Shown: positions 11,461 through 24,841, counted from the first letter of the stretch. The stretch is 64,000 nucleotides of DNA from Prinsepia uniflora (GCA_032719365.1 CM064871.1:64058416-64122415), one strand, 5' to 3'. The notes: generated by a model from the sequence alone, not told the origin. Program-made: numbers and translations.

Positions 11461-13740
11461 ATCTTTCCCCCTAAAAGAATTTCGTCCTCGAAATTCAAAG
11501 CGACCCGATTCCACAGCCAAATTGTGGAATCCAACCATGTCCCTCAACTCGGATCGCCACACACACGAGAATACCCGTGTAACAGTACACGTCCGACACA
11601 CACCTCGTACGCGACGGTACGTACTGTTACTAGAACTTCCCAACGCCGATTTATTTCTGAGAACTACACGTCTGCTCGTACGTCTCACTCGATACAGAAC
11701 ATCGGCACTCGTCAATTCCGATCTACCAGTTACCATCAAGTGGACTTTTCAGTCTAATAGTTCTTCTCATCTGACAATCGGAACTAAAGTCCTAATCAGC
11801 AATCCGATCCAACCACTAACCTCACTGCTCCCCCGGAGCGATACTCAACCTCTGTTACTATCACTAAGTCCACTAGTACGCTCGGCTCCACTGTGCTCCC
11901 ACTGCACACTCTGATCTCAACTCGCTCTCGAGTCCTCGTGCTGTATCGTATCTCACATCACTCAGCGATCTCCGCCACTACTATCTAGAATCACCTCGAG
12001 TCCCAACCATCGTACTACTCGTCCTGTCGATACACAATCAACGTCTCACCCCTCCGGGTGTACACAGAATCCAATCAAATACTTGTCTTAGCAGAAATTA
12101 CAAATAGGCACATAACATGGCCTTGAGCTCTCGGCTCATCAACTATCTGAACCTTCTCTACCAACTCTGCTCAAGTACATAGCATTCGATGTCTAGTCAA
12201 TATACCAATATGTCGAAACACATCCAATCATAGTACGCATCAGTCCGATGTCTAATCTTACGTCACGAGCCAGCCTCATTCCAACACAATCTCTATTCTC
12301 AATTCCATCTCGAGGCATCGGCTATTCATCTCTTCTTGGTTGATACCCACATATCGTCCTCATCTTACCTTTACTCCCACTTCCAAGCTCTGTCATCTCA
12401 CCAACTCTGCATGCTAAGGGATCATTCAATAGTCTGACAATACGATTCTCTTATGTTCCTAGCTTAGCATAATCAGCAAGGCATTTCACTCCAATGATGA
12501 CCAGACCTCGGTTTGAACACCTCACGGTCGTCACAATCACTTCCGTCATCTCGATCATCCTCACGTTACTCAATCTGTCTCTTCTTGGGTACTCACCTGT
12601 CACATCACTTGACGTGACACTACGAATCATCTGATCTCCAAGTCAATCCAATTGACATCACTGACGTCTTCTTTCTCAGCAATCCACATGAAGAAAGTTG
12701 AAGATGATGACATCTAAGTCATCCCAGTCATCCTCCAGTATCCAGCACGATCTGCTAAGGAGCAGAAAATGAAGAGTCTCCTTCACCGGCCTCTAAGTCG
12801 AGAGTAGTTGCAACCATGTTGGAAGCATACCTAACTTTTCCAATGGTTGAGCCAGAAGTCCTCCTACTCTGACTAAGAGTATTCTGTGATAATTACTGTA
12901 ATATTTAATCCTTCATTTAAGATTAAACACTTCCTGTAATTCCTTTCGGCTTCTCCCCTTGTCGTTCAAGTCGGTAACTTAATTCGTACGTCCCAATCCT
13001 TATGGGATCCAAATCCGGCACCAAACACTCGTACCGTCCGTTCGAAACGATCTAGGGTACCTATCACCAATGCAGGTATAGTGTATATCCCGCACTGAGC
13101 TATTCGGAATCCTCTCTGTCTCCATCACTGGGAAACTGGTCTCCATACCAAGTACTCACGTACCTCGTACTGAGCCACTCGGGATCCTCTCTGTCCCACT
13201 CTTAATAGCCACCTTCACAGGGGTAGCGTAGCAAGTATGCCAACACCCAACGTCAGCGTCTCATTCTGCGATCGGACTCAGCCGTCACCGAGTCGAATTC
13301 AGAATTACTGCTCGTACTGTGCGTCACGCACGCACCTCGTATCATCATCACGACTGACGAATCCCATCGTCACAATCGTCACGGCAACCTGAGTCTATCC
13401 AACTCGGTAAGACTCGATCACGTTCATCGATAGCAGCGTCTGTCACAACCTCGTGCAGACCAAACTCACAAACACTTTGCTATCGAGACTTTCAAACTAT
13501 GCGGTAATCTCACCACCAGTACCAATCGCTCCACAAGCAATATCCACCGATCGGTCCACCTCTGCATCCGATCACAAGTACCACACTCCTGGTAACTTGT
13601 CCAATCAATCACCTACTAGGGTTATCACAAACACGGATGCCCGCTGCAGCTCAACCATCCCGACCGATCCCTCGTTCTCGACTCCCAAGAGTCGTCGTAC
13701 TCCAATACTAGTGCCAAACCAGCCAATAACTACACTCTGA
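11461..13740 (-). repeat. Internal remnant of element C, no intact gene
   Basis: It begins with the polypurine tract (11461-11476, minus strand) and CGAGGACGAAATTC, parallel to 2601 and 32013. It contains 'agcagaaaat..aagagt' near 12770, similar to 4805 in element A. No gag, zinc knuckle or pol motif could be read in any frame. The right end is fused to an LTR in the opposite orientation. Confidence 0.45.
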
Positions 13741-13779
13741 GGATCTCGTCCTCTCGAAACATTTCTCAGTGGCCAGCTT

Positions 13780-14928
13780 GGCTTCCACGAGCTGTTAGGT
13801 GGCACGGTTCCATTAATTGAGTGGGTTTCTGAGTGAGCTTCACTCTGCTAGAGGAATGACTGAGAATTTGAGAGGAAACCAGAGAAAACCCAATTTTGGG
13901 AAATTGGAGGGAAAATCGGGTTTTGATTTCTGGAGCTTGTTGGACCAAACCAAGGCCTGGTTTAGTCTTCTGGGAGTGTTTGGGACTCAACCACATCAAA
14001 ATCGAGGGGAACCAGCCACGGTTGAGCTGGGACGAAGGCTACTGTTTTCAGGGAAGTTGCAGAGCTTGGGACGACGACTTCCAGGTACTTTCTTGTCCAA
14101 TTGATAGTTCAGTTTGGTTCGTTTTAGCCCTAGAATGCTTACTGTGAAGTTAATTTGATTATGGTTTGGAAACCAGAGAGTTGTGGTGATCGACCCGTTT
14201 GGTTGATCACGGGTCGAAGGGCCGTTTGAGGGCCTGTCAAGACTATTTAATGTCACAGAACCTAAATTGGATGGTTAATGAACATTATAGAATAAAAAAC
14301 GAATGGAATCGAGTAGGAATTGACGGGTAATTGATCGGGTCAAGCCGCGGGTGACAGACCCGTTTTAACAGGCTATCGGGTGAAGAAGGTGACACTGTAG
14401 CTACAGTGTCAGGCGTGTGACTTTCACGCGCAGCCACTTTGGGCGGCGCGTGAGGGTGCGTTGAGGATTATCTCCGATCACGATCAACATGACTTTTTAT
14501 CCTCTCATCATTCTGAACATTTTCTGTTAAATAACCGTGTTGATCTGAGATGGTTAAGTGGGTCAGATTAGGGCCGGTTGTCTCGGGAAGCGTGTTCAGA
14601 CGGCTTCCTCGAGCCGGTTTCTGTTTTGGACTTTTTGGATGAATGTTAAGGACCTATAGTGACCCTTACGTGTGATTTGGACTAACAGGAATCGTACGAT
14701 AATCCCGGAATAAGTTCGTACGCGCAGGTTCGCAGCGGGATCGTACTGTGAGTGGGCCCGATTTCATTAAACCCTTGCATGCATAAATGTTTTCTGATTT
14801 ACTTATATATTCACATGTTGGAATCAAGAAATGGTTTTGATGATCTTGAAATTATGATTATGGCACGTTTTACGATGTTTGGGCTTGAGACCCGTCTGGT
14901 GAAACTTGAGTATGGTTTTGGATTTTAA

Positions 14929-14965
<37 letters not shown>

Positions 14966-15800
14966 TGTGGATATCGATGACTATATTTGGTACTTCACTG
15001 TAGAGATATACTCGTATTATACTGTCTCCTCCGGATGGGGTACACCGGAGTAGTCATTGCGCAATGTCTGCGATGGGCCATTCTACGGAGGAACTAGACC
15101 GTAGAATGATTCAAGAACAGGATTGATATGTTTGGGCGTCTGGGACGTCGAGCGTCTAGACGCTAGGCATCTTGGATGCTATACCCAGACTGGGTTCGGG
15201 GATTGGACTTGGGATTGAGACTCCGAGTGGCACGCGTAGCCTTGGGACTGTGACTTATTGGACGTCAGGGACGTCGGACATCTGGGATGTCAAGATTGGA
15301 GTGCATAGTGCAGTGACTGTGATTATGTTTATGGTTTTATTATATGTCTTATGGTTATTGTATATGATTTATGGTTTTAAATGCTGATGCATGCATGTTT
15401 GGAAAACGGAGGGGTAAAATTATATGTTTATTTATGAAACTGTTTTTATAAACTTTGAGTTTCGGCCCACTCACCCTTAATGTTTTGGTAACCTCTCCAG
15501 GCTGTGCTACTGAGGTAGAGGAGGATCCTGAGGCTGAGGCATAGATCTACTTCTGCGTACCTGAACCCCTGTTGGGTGGGTTGACCCGCAGGATTAATTT
15601 AGAGTCGTGCTCGGAATTTGTAATTTTGGACTTTATCCCTTGTCTGACATCAGTTAAATTTCGGATTTGATGTATAACTTTAATTTGGTTATTTATGCAT
15701 TTGAACTTTTGAGGTTAAATTTAGAATGTTAGTTCGGGTGTCAGACGGGAGCAGGGCACGTCCCCTTGTGGTCCCTGGGGGATCGGGACGGGTCCTATCA
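13780..15800 (+). repeat. Truncated LTR, plus-strand sense, same subfamily as the solo LTR at 55318-57892
   Basis: The reverse complement of 55318-57100 aligns along this stretch, for example 'aaaatcgggttttgatttct' near 13914 and the perfect palindrome GACACTGTAGCTACAGTGTC at 14391-14410. The LTR terminus GGGACGGGTCCTATCA is at 15785-15800. The 5' part is missing and no primer site follows the terminus, so it is a truncated solo copy. Includes an (AT)n run at about 14933-14962. Confidence 0.7.
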
Positions 15801-16340
15801 ATATGCTTTAGTACATGTCGACTGGACTTTGGTACTGCCTGCCGACTGGGAATACCCTGTCGTCCGAGGGCTCTTACTTGTATAGAGCCTGATTGGTCGA
15901 TATGGTATCAACAAAGTTAATTAAATATGAGTTTGTAGTTCATAATCAGCAGATTTTGTGTGTGTTGAGTTTGGATGATGTCAATTGGAAATTTGTTAAA
16001 ACCAAGTTGATTAAAATTCAATATTTTATTTCTCAAATTCTAATTACTAATCATCAATTTTTCTTTATATATTTTTCCCTTGATCTACATAATCATTTTG
16101 CATATCTGCGACAGCTATCTTATTGTATTTTCTTTTTGGTTTAATTAGACCAGTTTATTGTTCCTTTCCAATCTCTACCATAACCATTAACTACGCCAAA
16201 ACCTCGGTAAGTCCTCCATTATTTGTTCTCTTATGCCGTTCAATCCTCAGTTCTCATCACCATCGTCAACTTCTAACCTTTCCCACTCCTCAAATCTAAC
16301 ATAAAACCCCAAACTTCAGCTAAAACCTTGCATCAGTTTG
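15801..16340. other. Spacer and probable 5' region of the 16341 gene
   Basis: AT-rich sequence with no coding frame. A TGGTATCA motif at about 15902 follows 'attggtcgata', resembling 'ttggtcaaca TGGTATCA' near 27990, perhaps a decayed LTR-primer junction. No convincing TATA box was found upstream of the gene. Confidence 0.3.
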
Positions 16341-17956
16341 ATGGATGTTTACAAAGCCGCGCTTGGACGCAGTAACATTTTCAATGAACCCGTCACTTCC
16401 CCTATGCATAAATCCCCAACAAAAACCCCCAAACTCCTCGCCTCAATTCAAAAGTCACCATCTTTATATCAGACACCAATTTCCGAGTCAAAGAGGCTGG
16501 AAGCTGAGAAGATGTTAGCAATGGCTCTATCTCTGACATCATCAACGTCGCAATTCACATCCAATTTGTGTCTTGGCAAAACCCATTTCAAGTTTTCACC
16601 CAAAAATGACCTCCCCTCCAAAACCCATATCAAACTGCCCCCATTCAACCCAAGAAATTTCCAAACTTTGCCCCCTTTAACCAATCAGTTTGCATCTTCG
16701 CGAAACTCTCTCGCTGCAACGACAGTTTCTTCACGTGGGTTTCTTGATACAGACGAGGAAGATGAGATTTTGCCGTTATTTGAGGAACGGCCGGTCAAGT
16801 TTGTGTTGTGGGTTTTGGTTTGTGCCTCAGTGTCCCTCGCTTGGTTCGCAGCTTCTGGGGATGCTAATGCTGCAGCTGCCGCTGCTGCTGATTCTATTAG
16901 AACCTCCAACTTTGGCCTGAAGATTGCGAGTGCGCTTCGAGGCTTCGGCTGACCTGACGAGGCTGTGGTATTTGCCCTGGCGACTCTTCCTGTGATTGAA
17001 CTTCGTGGGGCAATTCCTGTAGGTTACTGGATGCAACTTAAGCCTGTTTTGCTCACAGTTCTCTCCGTCCTTGGGTTAGTCGATAGCCATTTTTTGGATA
17101 TTCCACTCTGATTTTTATTGGATTTTTCAATTTTGTTTCACCAATGTTGTTTGACATCTTTGCCTGAAATGATATCTGTTTGATACAAAATGCCTCCTTA
17201 GAAATTTAAAATAATGCCGACAATGGCTGAGGAGGAAATGTGATGAGGTGGAGCCCAATTGCTCCAAACTAAATACGGTTGAATTCGTGATATTGTTTGT
17301 GGATTAGTAAGCATGCATTATTAGTTCATTCAGCATTCTAGTAATGCAATTTTTCCGTTTACCCATTCTATCAAAAAGGTGTTTCAAGTTTAAGCATTTT
17401 ACTTTTTTTTTCCTAGATTACCTATGACATTTATTGTGTTCTAACCTGTCTTATTTTGTGATGATTAAGTTTAGTTTAAGTTTTTTCTCATTTAAAAAAT
17501 GTAGGAACTAACCAAAGTTGGGACCTTTTGTATATCTGTAGAAACATGGTTCCTGTGCCCTTCATCATACTTTACCTGAAGAGTTTTGCATCTTTCCTTG
17601 CTGGAAAGAACAAGGCTGCAGCTCAGCTCCTTGACCTAATATTTGTGAGGGCCAAAGAGAAAGCCGGGCCTATAGAGGAGTTCCAATGGCTTGGTCTGAT
17701 GCTGTTTGTGGCGGTGCCATTCCCTGGAACTGGAGCATGGACAGGTTCCATCATAGCTTCGATTCTTGATATGCCATTCTGGTCGGCGGTGTCTGCAAAT
17801 TTCTTTGGTGTTGTGCTGGCCGGGCTTCTGGTTAATTTGCTGGTGAACCTTGGTCTCAAATATGCCATTATTACTGGTGTTATTCTCTTCTTTTTCTCAA
17901 CATTTATGTGGAGCATCCTTCGGAATCTTAGGAAGTCTTTAAGCTCATCAATTTGA
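16341..17956 (+). CDS. Small multidrug export family membrane protein (PF06695 type), plastid-targeted, with in-frame TGA
   Basis: Two exons: 16341-17074 and 17542-17956, joined across a GT-AG intron (donor GG|GTTAGT, acceptor TGTAG|AAAC) that keeps frame. The first ATG is 16341. ATGs at 16512 and 16521 (MLAMALSL..) are likelier real starts, because the sequence after them is Ser/Thr-rich and transit-peptide-like. A hydrophobic segment (VKFVLWVLVCASVSLAWF) follows at about residues 150-170. The conserved family core then spans both exons: LPVIELRGAIP and YWMQLKP in exon 1, and FQWLGLMLFVAVPFPGTGAWTG plus two further membrane segments in exon 2. The family is integral-membrane and its function is poorly known; plant members are predicted plastid proteins. 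Oddity: codon 204 is TGA (16950-16952), exactly where relatives are expected to have Trp, so the product would lose the whole core. The frame is otherwise clean. It is either a natural null allele or a sequence error. Confidence 0.85.
17075..17541 (+). other. Intron of the 16341 gene
   Basis: 467 bp, GT at 17075-17076 and AG at 17540-17541, T-rich before the acceptor. It splits a Gly codon (GG|A). Another AG lies at about 17505 (AAAATGTAG|GAAC), but using it would bring an in-frame stop. Confidence 0.8.
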
Positions 17957-18640
17957 CATGAAATTTGAAATTTTAACTCATGATCTTTGAATTTGGAGAT
18001 TTTTTATATCTCTATGATTGCATAGTTTGACTCAATACACAACATGATGGTGTGGAACATCAATGAGTGCTTTGTTCAATCTGAGATGCTTCCTGGTCAT
18101 TTTAAACACATAACCGAATTTCTATGCCCGATCTACAGCATATTTGCCTTTCAATTAAGTTTTTTCTTGTCACTTGATGGATATATCAATTAATTTATGC
18201 TACTTCAACAGAGAACTATTTCTTCTTCTGATTATAAAGTGATTGTCTTAGCTGCATCTTTGAAGAATGCTCATCTGAAGTTTCTCAAAGAGGTAGTTTT
18301 CCATGAATTAGATAGATACATTAGAAAATCCTTTCCTGATCTTGACTCAAGAACTTTTGTATCTTTTTAAATTTAGGGTTCCTTGGCACCTTTGTTACTC
18401 AACCATTCCAGATTTAGGAGTTTTATATACAATATTAGGGCAGGGATTAAGGCTTCTCATCCATCCTTCATGAGAGTTGATCTGAGCCCACCCATTACAT
18501 TATAAAGAGATCATTAAATCGTCGTATAAGTGGCAAGTTAAAGGCTGGAGTATTCTTTCTCTGCTGAGGTACATCCATTTGATCGTTTGGTTAATGTTTG
18601 TAATTTGAGCATAAGAATGTCAATGTAGAAGATACTCGGG
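17957..18640. other. 3' region of the 16341 gene and spacer
   Basis: AT-rich, no supported coding frame. It presumably contains the 3' UTR; AATAAA-like signals are not distinctive. Confidence 0.4.
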
Positions 18641-18647
18641 TAGGCTT

Positions 18648-19514
18648 TGGGCCCAAATTCAATGCAAACCATCCAACTAGGCCCAGATGTGTTTTTAGCT
18701 TAAAGGCCCCAAATTATTGCAAGCTCTCTGAAATGCTGGTCACATGAAATTAGCACGAAGCCCATATTTGACATCTTTACATTTTTTTACTGATTTGAAA
18801 TTTGACAGTCAAAAGGCCCATTTTTCTCGTAAGGCCTTTTTTTCTTTTTTAATCAAAACTTTTCCCATAAGGCTAAGATTGAAAGTTTGAAGGTCATTCA
18901 AATCCTCAATGCATAGCTTTTCTAGCCAACCACTGCCACCGTCGTATCAGCTGACCCGACAATAAAGGGTGGGTAGGCACATGGGGAGTAGGACCCACGA
19001 ATTAGACTGCACACGTGTGACATCACCGTTACCAGCAAGCCGTTGGATGGATGGTCAAAAAGCAGAGCTGACAGTGCTGTCGATACTAACAAAAGCCCAT
19101 ATCCCCTTCCGGGGGCCCAATTTCAATTCCTGATACGTCACCCAACCCATTTTACTTCCTTATCCTGTGCTTCGCTCCCACCTGAAACAGACTACTGAAA
19201 GGGACCCCATCTGTCCGGTAGGCCCACTTTTCCTCCCAGCTCTACTTCCAGGACTACCACGGATTACTTGCCACGTTGCATGCATATAAAAAATGCGGGC
19301 CCGGCCCAATTCAAAACGCCATCCTTGTGCCTGCTTCCTTCTGGTGTTCCAGTAGGAATATGCCACGTATATGGTGTATGTTAATCCCTTCTGATGCTTC
19401 TAGGCAATGTATTTATCTGTTGCTTATCAGGAAGGAAAACTGTGTTTGTCTATTTCTGGTTCGATGAAAAGTAAAACCTAAAGTCGACGTGCCCCTATAG
19501 TTTTATCCACGTGG
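18648..19514. promoter_or_regulatory. Cluster of GGCCCA (site II) and ACGT-core elements without an adjacent gene
   Basis: GGCCCA or TGGGCC occurs at 18648, 18680, 18815, 19114, 19221 and 19303, six times in about 660 bp. A G-box palindrome ACACGTGT lies at 19011-19018 and CCACGTGG at 19507-19514, with more ACGT cores between. TATAAAA occurs at 19285. Site II clusters bind TCP factors and mark promoters of growth and ribosome or mitochondrial genes; G-boxes bind bZIP/bHLH factors. No gene is readable on either side. Confidence 0.5.
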
Positions 19515-22500
19515 AACATTTTGCCACCTACACATGTTTCGCACGAAACATAGTGAAAAATATCGTCATATGAATTTACTATTTTATTACCAACCAAATT
19601 TAGAGATTTGAGGTGTGTTTCACGCACATAACACCATTCCTTTGGAAACCTCAAGGAGAAATTTATTCGAGAGAAAAATGAGAGATATTTATCCGAGAGA
19701 AAAATGAGAGATATTTTATTCCATTACCGAAAATTATTTGACTTTTGTAGAATTTATATGATAATTCAGAATAACTATTTTTAACATTTAATAATTCTTA
19801 AGAGCAGCTTCATTCTTTAATAATAGTAATAAAGATTAAAAAAATGCTCAATTTGGATCTATAGTAATAGCTATTTTTTAAAAAAGAAAATATTAATAGC
19901 TAGTTTTCATTAAAGTACAGTATATATATATAATAATAATAATAATAATATGGTCACGCTATAAAAATATTTGAAAACTCATCAAGGACGGCACCGTCAC
20001 GTTCATATGAAATATATTTTTTATATATAAAATATATTTTAGATATTTTAGATATTTATTATAATATATAAAACTCACCAATAGGAGCATGGACTCCCGC
20101 TCCAAATTTTTTATTTCCTTTATTTATATATATAATATATTTTAGATATTTATTATAATATAATAAATGTACTTATCTATTGTGTATATTTTTTTTTTTA
20201 CTTTCTCTTGTAATTTTGTACTAAATTTATATGTACTATGTTATCTATACTAATTTATCACACATATATAAAATTTCTAAAAACTTTAACTGTTTTTTAC
20301 CTTATTTTCCTATTTTGTTAATTTTCTTCTTTTCTTTCTTAATTATAAATATTTTTAAAATATATTTACTTCATATTTTCAAAGGGTTCCAATTTTAATT
20401 TATATTTTTCTATTTATTTTTTATTTATCAATATTTACTATGGTAATAATTTTCTAAAGTTACTATTTTATTAAATTTAAGAGTATGAATATATGAACTA
20501 TAATGTTTATATAAATAAATAACCAAAATAAACTCGTAACTTTTTTTTAGAAACCACCAAAAAATAATCCTTGAAATTTTATTAAAATGTGAAGTTTAAA
20601 CAAAAATATTTGAAAATTTGTGATAACCAAACAAAATATTAATTAAGAGTATAATTTGTAGAAATAAAAAATAACTAGGGCCATTGATGTCAAATTGAAC
20701 CCAGAGAATCCTGGATGGAGTTAGTTATAGACTTGCGCGGTATTGTTTATTTTTGTTCAAATTTTGGTTTGCTTTGAACAAGCTTCTAATATAATTATTG
20801 ATTTAATTATGGAAAATGTTACTTATATCATTTAAAATTTCATTTTTTGTATCTCATTATATATGATATTTAACGTGATGTTTCGTATTTTTTTTATGCT
20901 ATAGAAAGACTACAAGGAAAAATTAGGAGAACAACCACCACTAGAAAAATCGAACAATCAAGCACCATGAGCGCAAGCGGGAGAGAGGCAACCCACAAAA
21001 AGTCGTCCGGAAAATTGTGGCCAGACTTAACGAGAACGTTCCATATTATTCTTTTCAATTATCTATCTAAAAATAAATATTAAAATTTTATTAATTAAAA
21101 TACAAAATAAATAAATAAACAAAATCGATCATTGTACTCCTTCCAGAAAAAAAACTAAAAACCCTAAGAATTACATCCAGGAAGTTCCTATCTTGTGGCA
21201 CCCATGTACAACAAAACGTCAAAACCCTTGGCTATTTTATAATCGATGGTCAAGATTCAACTGCTCCATCACTTCATTCCTCAAGCTGCTGCTGCTTGTT
21301 GGCCTTCTGTAACTATCTGTCAATGCTCAAACCTTCCACATTTACAATACGCACATGATCTCCTATTCATACACATAACCTTCGATTCATGAATAGGGTA
21401 ATACAATAGAGTTATACGCACGGCCAATCTTTCTTCGTGTCTGGTTGGATTGTAAGGGAGAGATTATTCGTGTAGTTCGTGCAATTGAGAGGACGAGAAA
21501 TAGACGTAGGAGAGAACACTTGAACTTTTAGGATTTATGGTTTTCATTAATAAATTTTTAATGTTTGATTTTGTTTATATATATATAGATAGGTAATTAA
21601 AGATAATAATATGGAACGTCAAATTAGACATCACATGTGGTAGGATATAAGAAATGAGATTTTAGATGTAGCATTTTGGGGACTTAATTTCTTGGGAAAT
21701 ACAACTTGCATTAGTTGGTAACATCCCACCACTTGGATTTCATAGCGGCAAAAACCGTTGCTAATGGTAAATGGCCGAAGATAAAAAAAAATTAAGAGAA
21801 AAAAATATTAAATGTTAAGTAATTAAAATAAATTAGGTGGTAAATGACATGTATTGCTCACTTGTGTGCCACATTACTTGGTAATATATAGGTTAGAATT
21901 TAAGTTGCTGCCTCCATCATTATTGTTAATGAGTAATTATATGGGATAAATCATTTTTTTACTTTGGTGTGAATTTTTGTTCTTTTTTCTAATGGGCTGA
22001 CGAGTACTGAAACAATTTAATAAGACTCGGGATTCAACTTGTCCTCTTGCTTCTTTTTTTTTTTTCTACAAAAAAATTTACAATTTGAACTTTCTAGATT
22101 AAGTGAACAACCCACTCCAATAAAATCTAACTACACATTTGAGCATCATAGGCTGTGAAGAATCTAAAAAAAATGTGTAGATCATGAGTATTATAAGCCA
22201 CATATTTAAAAGTCGCATTTTCATTAAATTATATAAAAAATATGTAGATCATGAACATGCTCATAAGCCACGGACTTAAAAGTCGCATTTTCATTTTGAA
22301 TGACCGAACTATTAAAATTAAGTTTAATATAGTCATTCTTTGGCATATGTCAAGGATGAATGCTATGAGTCTTCACGTTATATTTATCCTTTTGTTTGAT
22401 TTTTGGCTCCCAAATGTACACTATGCTTGATTTCCTTTCCTTATCTGATTGAGAATGTTTGTCGTTATAAATGGAGTGTTATTATCCATCAGTAATGTCA

Positions 22501-23430
22501 CACTTTATTAGTGGTTAATACATAAGAATTCATTAAACTGTAAAAACAAATTATAAATGGTAACTTACTGTTCCAACTTAGTAGATGGCATCTTTTTAAC
22601 TCATCCCTTATAATTAAAAAAAAAAAGAACTCGAAAATTCGAAACTGGTGCAAAATTTTCAGTGAAAACTGAAATGATGAACTTCCATGCTGAGTTTGGG
22701 TAAGGTCAAATCAGTCTCACAGTTTCCTTCTCTTCCTCAGTTCCACCAAACAAAGTTGACAATTTTCACCTCGACTTTTCTTCTTTTTCCACGTGAAGTG
22801 TGACAAACCTGTAAGCTTCACTCACAGTCGCTGAAAATGTCCGCCTCCCATTTTTATAACCCACCACCATGGACCATGCAAGCATTATGGCAAACCATAC
22901 AATATTCCAGACCAAAACAATTGAATAAAAAAACCAACAGAGGTCCCAAATTATTAAATTGAATATCTATCCGCTGATGGGGTGTTTTTACATTTTCGAG
23001 GACTTAATTTCTTGGGGAAACCAACTTGCATCGCCAAGATTTTCTGCCACGGACGCAATCTTGAGGGAAAAAACAAGGATTGGTTTGGAAAAATTGATAT
23101 AAAAGTTGAAATGAAGAAATAAATAAATAAACCAAGGAAGTTGTCAATTACTCAATCAAGTAATCAACATCCCAATAAGCTATCCATCGGGATTTCGGTG
23201 TCCAAAAGTCCTCCTTCCCAAATCACACACAAGTGATTGTCACTTGAACGTCAACCATACCCAATATTTGACTTTCTTTTTATATATATATAAATATAAA
23301 TCAAATATTTATTAGCATTCTACCTAGTAAGAAGATGAATTTCGAAACGATTTTAACTCTTTTAATGGTTGAAAAGGTAAATGATTAGATGCTATAATAT
23401 TATTGCCACTGTCACATAGAAGTTTTTGAG
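19515..23430. other. AT-rich intergenic spacer
   Basis: No coding frame supported. It holds (TA)n/(TAA)n runs near 19922-19951, a repeated 'atattttagatatttattata' block near 20040 and 20135, and a dispersed pair 'acttaatttcttggg' near 21684 and 22999. Confidence 0.5.
22160..22297 (+). repeat. Imperfect tandem duplication, unit about 70 bp
   Basis: Two adjacent copies of 'atgtgtagatcatgag...ataagccac...ttaaaagtcgcattttcatt' at about 22172-22225 and 22239-22293. Confidence 0.6.
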
Positions 23431-23436
23431 CAGCCA

Positions 23437-23815
23437 CCAAAAACAAATGACGATCTGGGTTGGTGTTCTTGAGCAGATAATCTCAGTGGTGGCTCAAGCG
23501 ACAAAGATGACGGCAGCAACAAGAGCCTGTCTCTTTCGCCCAAATCATCAAAGGGCGAAGACAAAGGCAGCATCTCATCTTTCGATGACAAACACTCGTC
23601 GTCCAGCTCATCACCCACAGTCCCACACCGTCTCCTCTGATTTTTCCTCCGATGTTGTCATCACCGATATACCTGCATCATCTAATGATTCGTCTCAGTG
23701 CTCCCCCAACCTCATCTCCTCGGCTCTCTACAATGTCAGCGTGCCCTTACTTGCCAGTTGCCACCGAGGTTATCTGCTCAGGAACCCCAACCCAGATCGT
23801 CATTTGTTTCTAGTA
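23437..23815. repeat. Gene-like fragment bounded by an inverted repeat of about 55 bp
   Basis: The head at 23437-23492 (AACAAATGACGATCTGGGTT...) is repeated in reverse complement at 23761-23815 with a few mismatches. The middle has balanced, codon-like composition (one frame reads SSDKDDGSNKSLSLSPKSSK) but stops occur in every frame. It could be a small inverted-repeat transposon or a rearranged exon copy. Product unknown. Confidence 0.45.
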
Positions 23816-24624
23816 AAAAGTTAAAAACACTAATTACCAATTGCGGGGGATTAAAATCAATTTTCTATGGCGGAGAGAAATTGTGCTTTTGGGGTTAGTT
23901 GGATTAACAATGATGACGATGATGGTGGAGACAAATCCAGATTGGATTCAGATGTTTGGGATTGGGTTGATAAATCTAGACTCATTGTTCATCCTCTTCT
24001 TTTTCATTTTTTTTTCTAATATTTAGTTTTGATATTCTTCTATAAAATGATTAACCATCCAATTCTTTACTGCCGGCCTTCTAATCGGTACTAATAATAA
24101 AATGTAACATATGAACAGCATTTTGAACAACCTTTATAATAACATATGAACATCGTGAATTACATGATCAGGAAACAACATATACCACCTATTACTTGAT
24201 CACGTCATGGAATTTTGTGCGCGCTTTTTAATAACAAATAAAACAAACAATATATTTCATGCTCGAAATGCCGCAAAAGATAGACAGTGCCGATCATCTG
24301 TAAGCATTACTGAGAAGGAGAAATGATCAAATCGAATTCGAAGATTGCTAATAATTTTTTTTATATGAATGTAGTTTACACAGTTAATGTAATTTTTTTA
24401 ATATAATTTTTTCAAAAGATAGACATTGCCGATCATCAATATATTATTAAGATACGTTTACACCGTTAATCACACTGCAATATTCTTATTATTCAAGCAA
24501 TTATTAATTAGGAATGTAGTTTTGATTTTTGTAATTCAAGTATTTAATTAGAAGCAATTTCAGTGCAATGATTTTGTAATCCGAAGTACTAAGAACGTGT
24601 TCAATACATCATTCTTAATCTTAA

Positions 24625-24841
24625 GAGCATCCTCATTGAATTTTTATAAATTTGACCAGAAATTTAAAAAAAAAAAAATTGGTCAAATTTAACATTAATA
24701 AACCGCAACTAACCATGCATAACTAGTCATATGCATTCGGTCAAATTTGACCCTAAAAATAGAGAGTTCGATTGGAAAGGCTCTTGTATAATTTTGGACT
24801 GAATTTCAGAATTTATTCAAGGGAGCTTGGTGTGGATGCTC
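24625..24841. mobile_element. MITE-like element with GAGCATC termini
   Basis: It starts GAGCATCCTCATTG and ends ...GGTGTGGATGCTC, giving inverted termini GAGCATCC. TTA/TAA sequence flanks both ends. The interior has an inverted pair 'aaatttgacc' and 'ggtcaaattt'. Length is 217 bp and non-coding, consistent with a PIF/Harbinger-like or related MITE. The superfamily is not settled. Confidence 0.5.

Noticed and set aside
21234..21300. Possible last exon on the minus strand (reads IVTEGQQAAAA after an AG)
   Set aside because: Only about 11 codons, no upstream exons found within several kb; too little to support.
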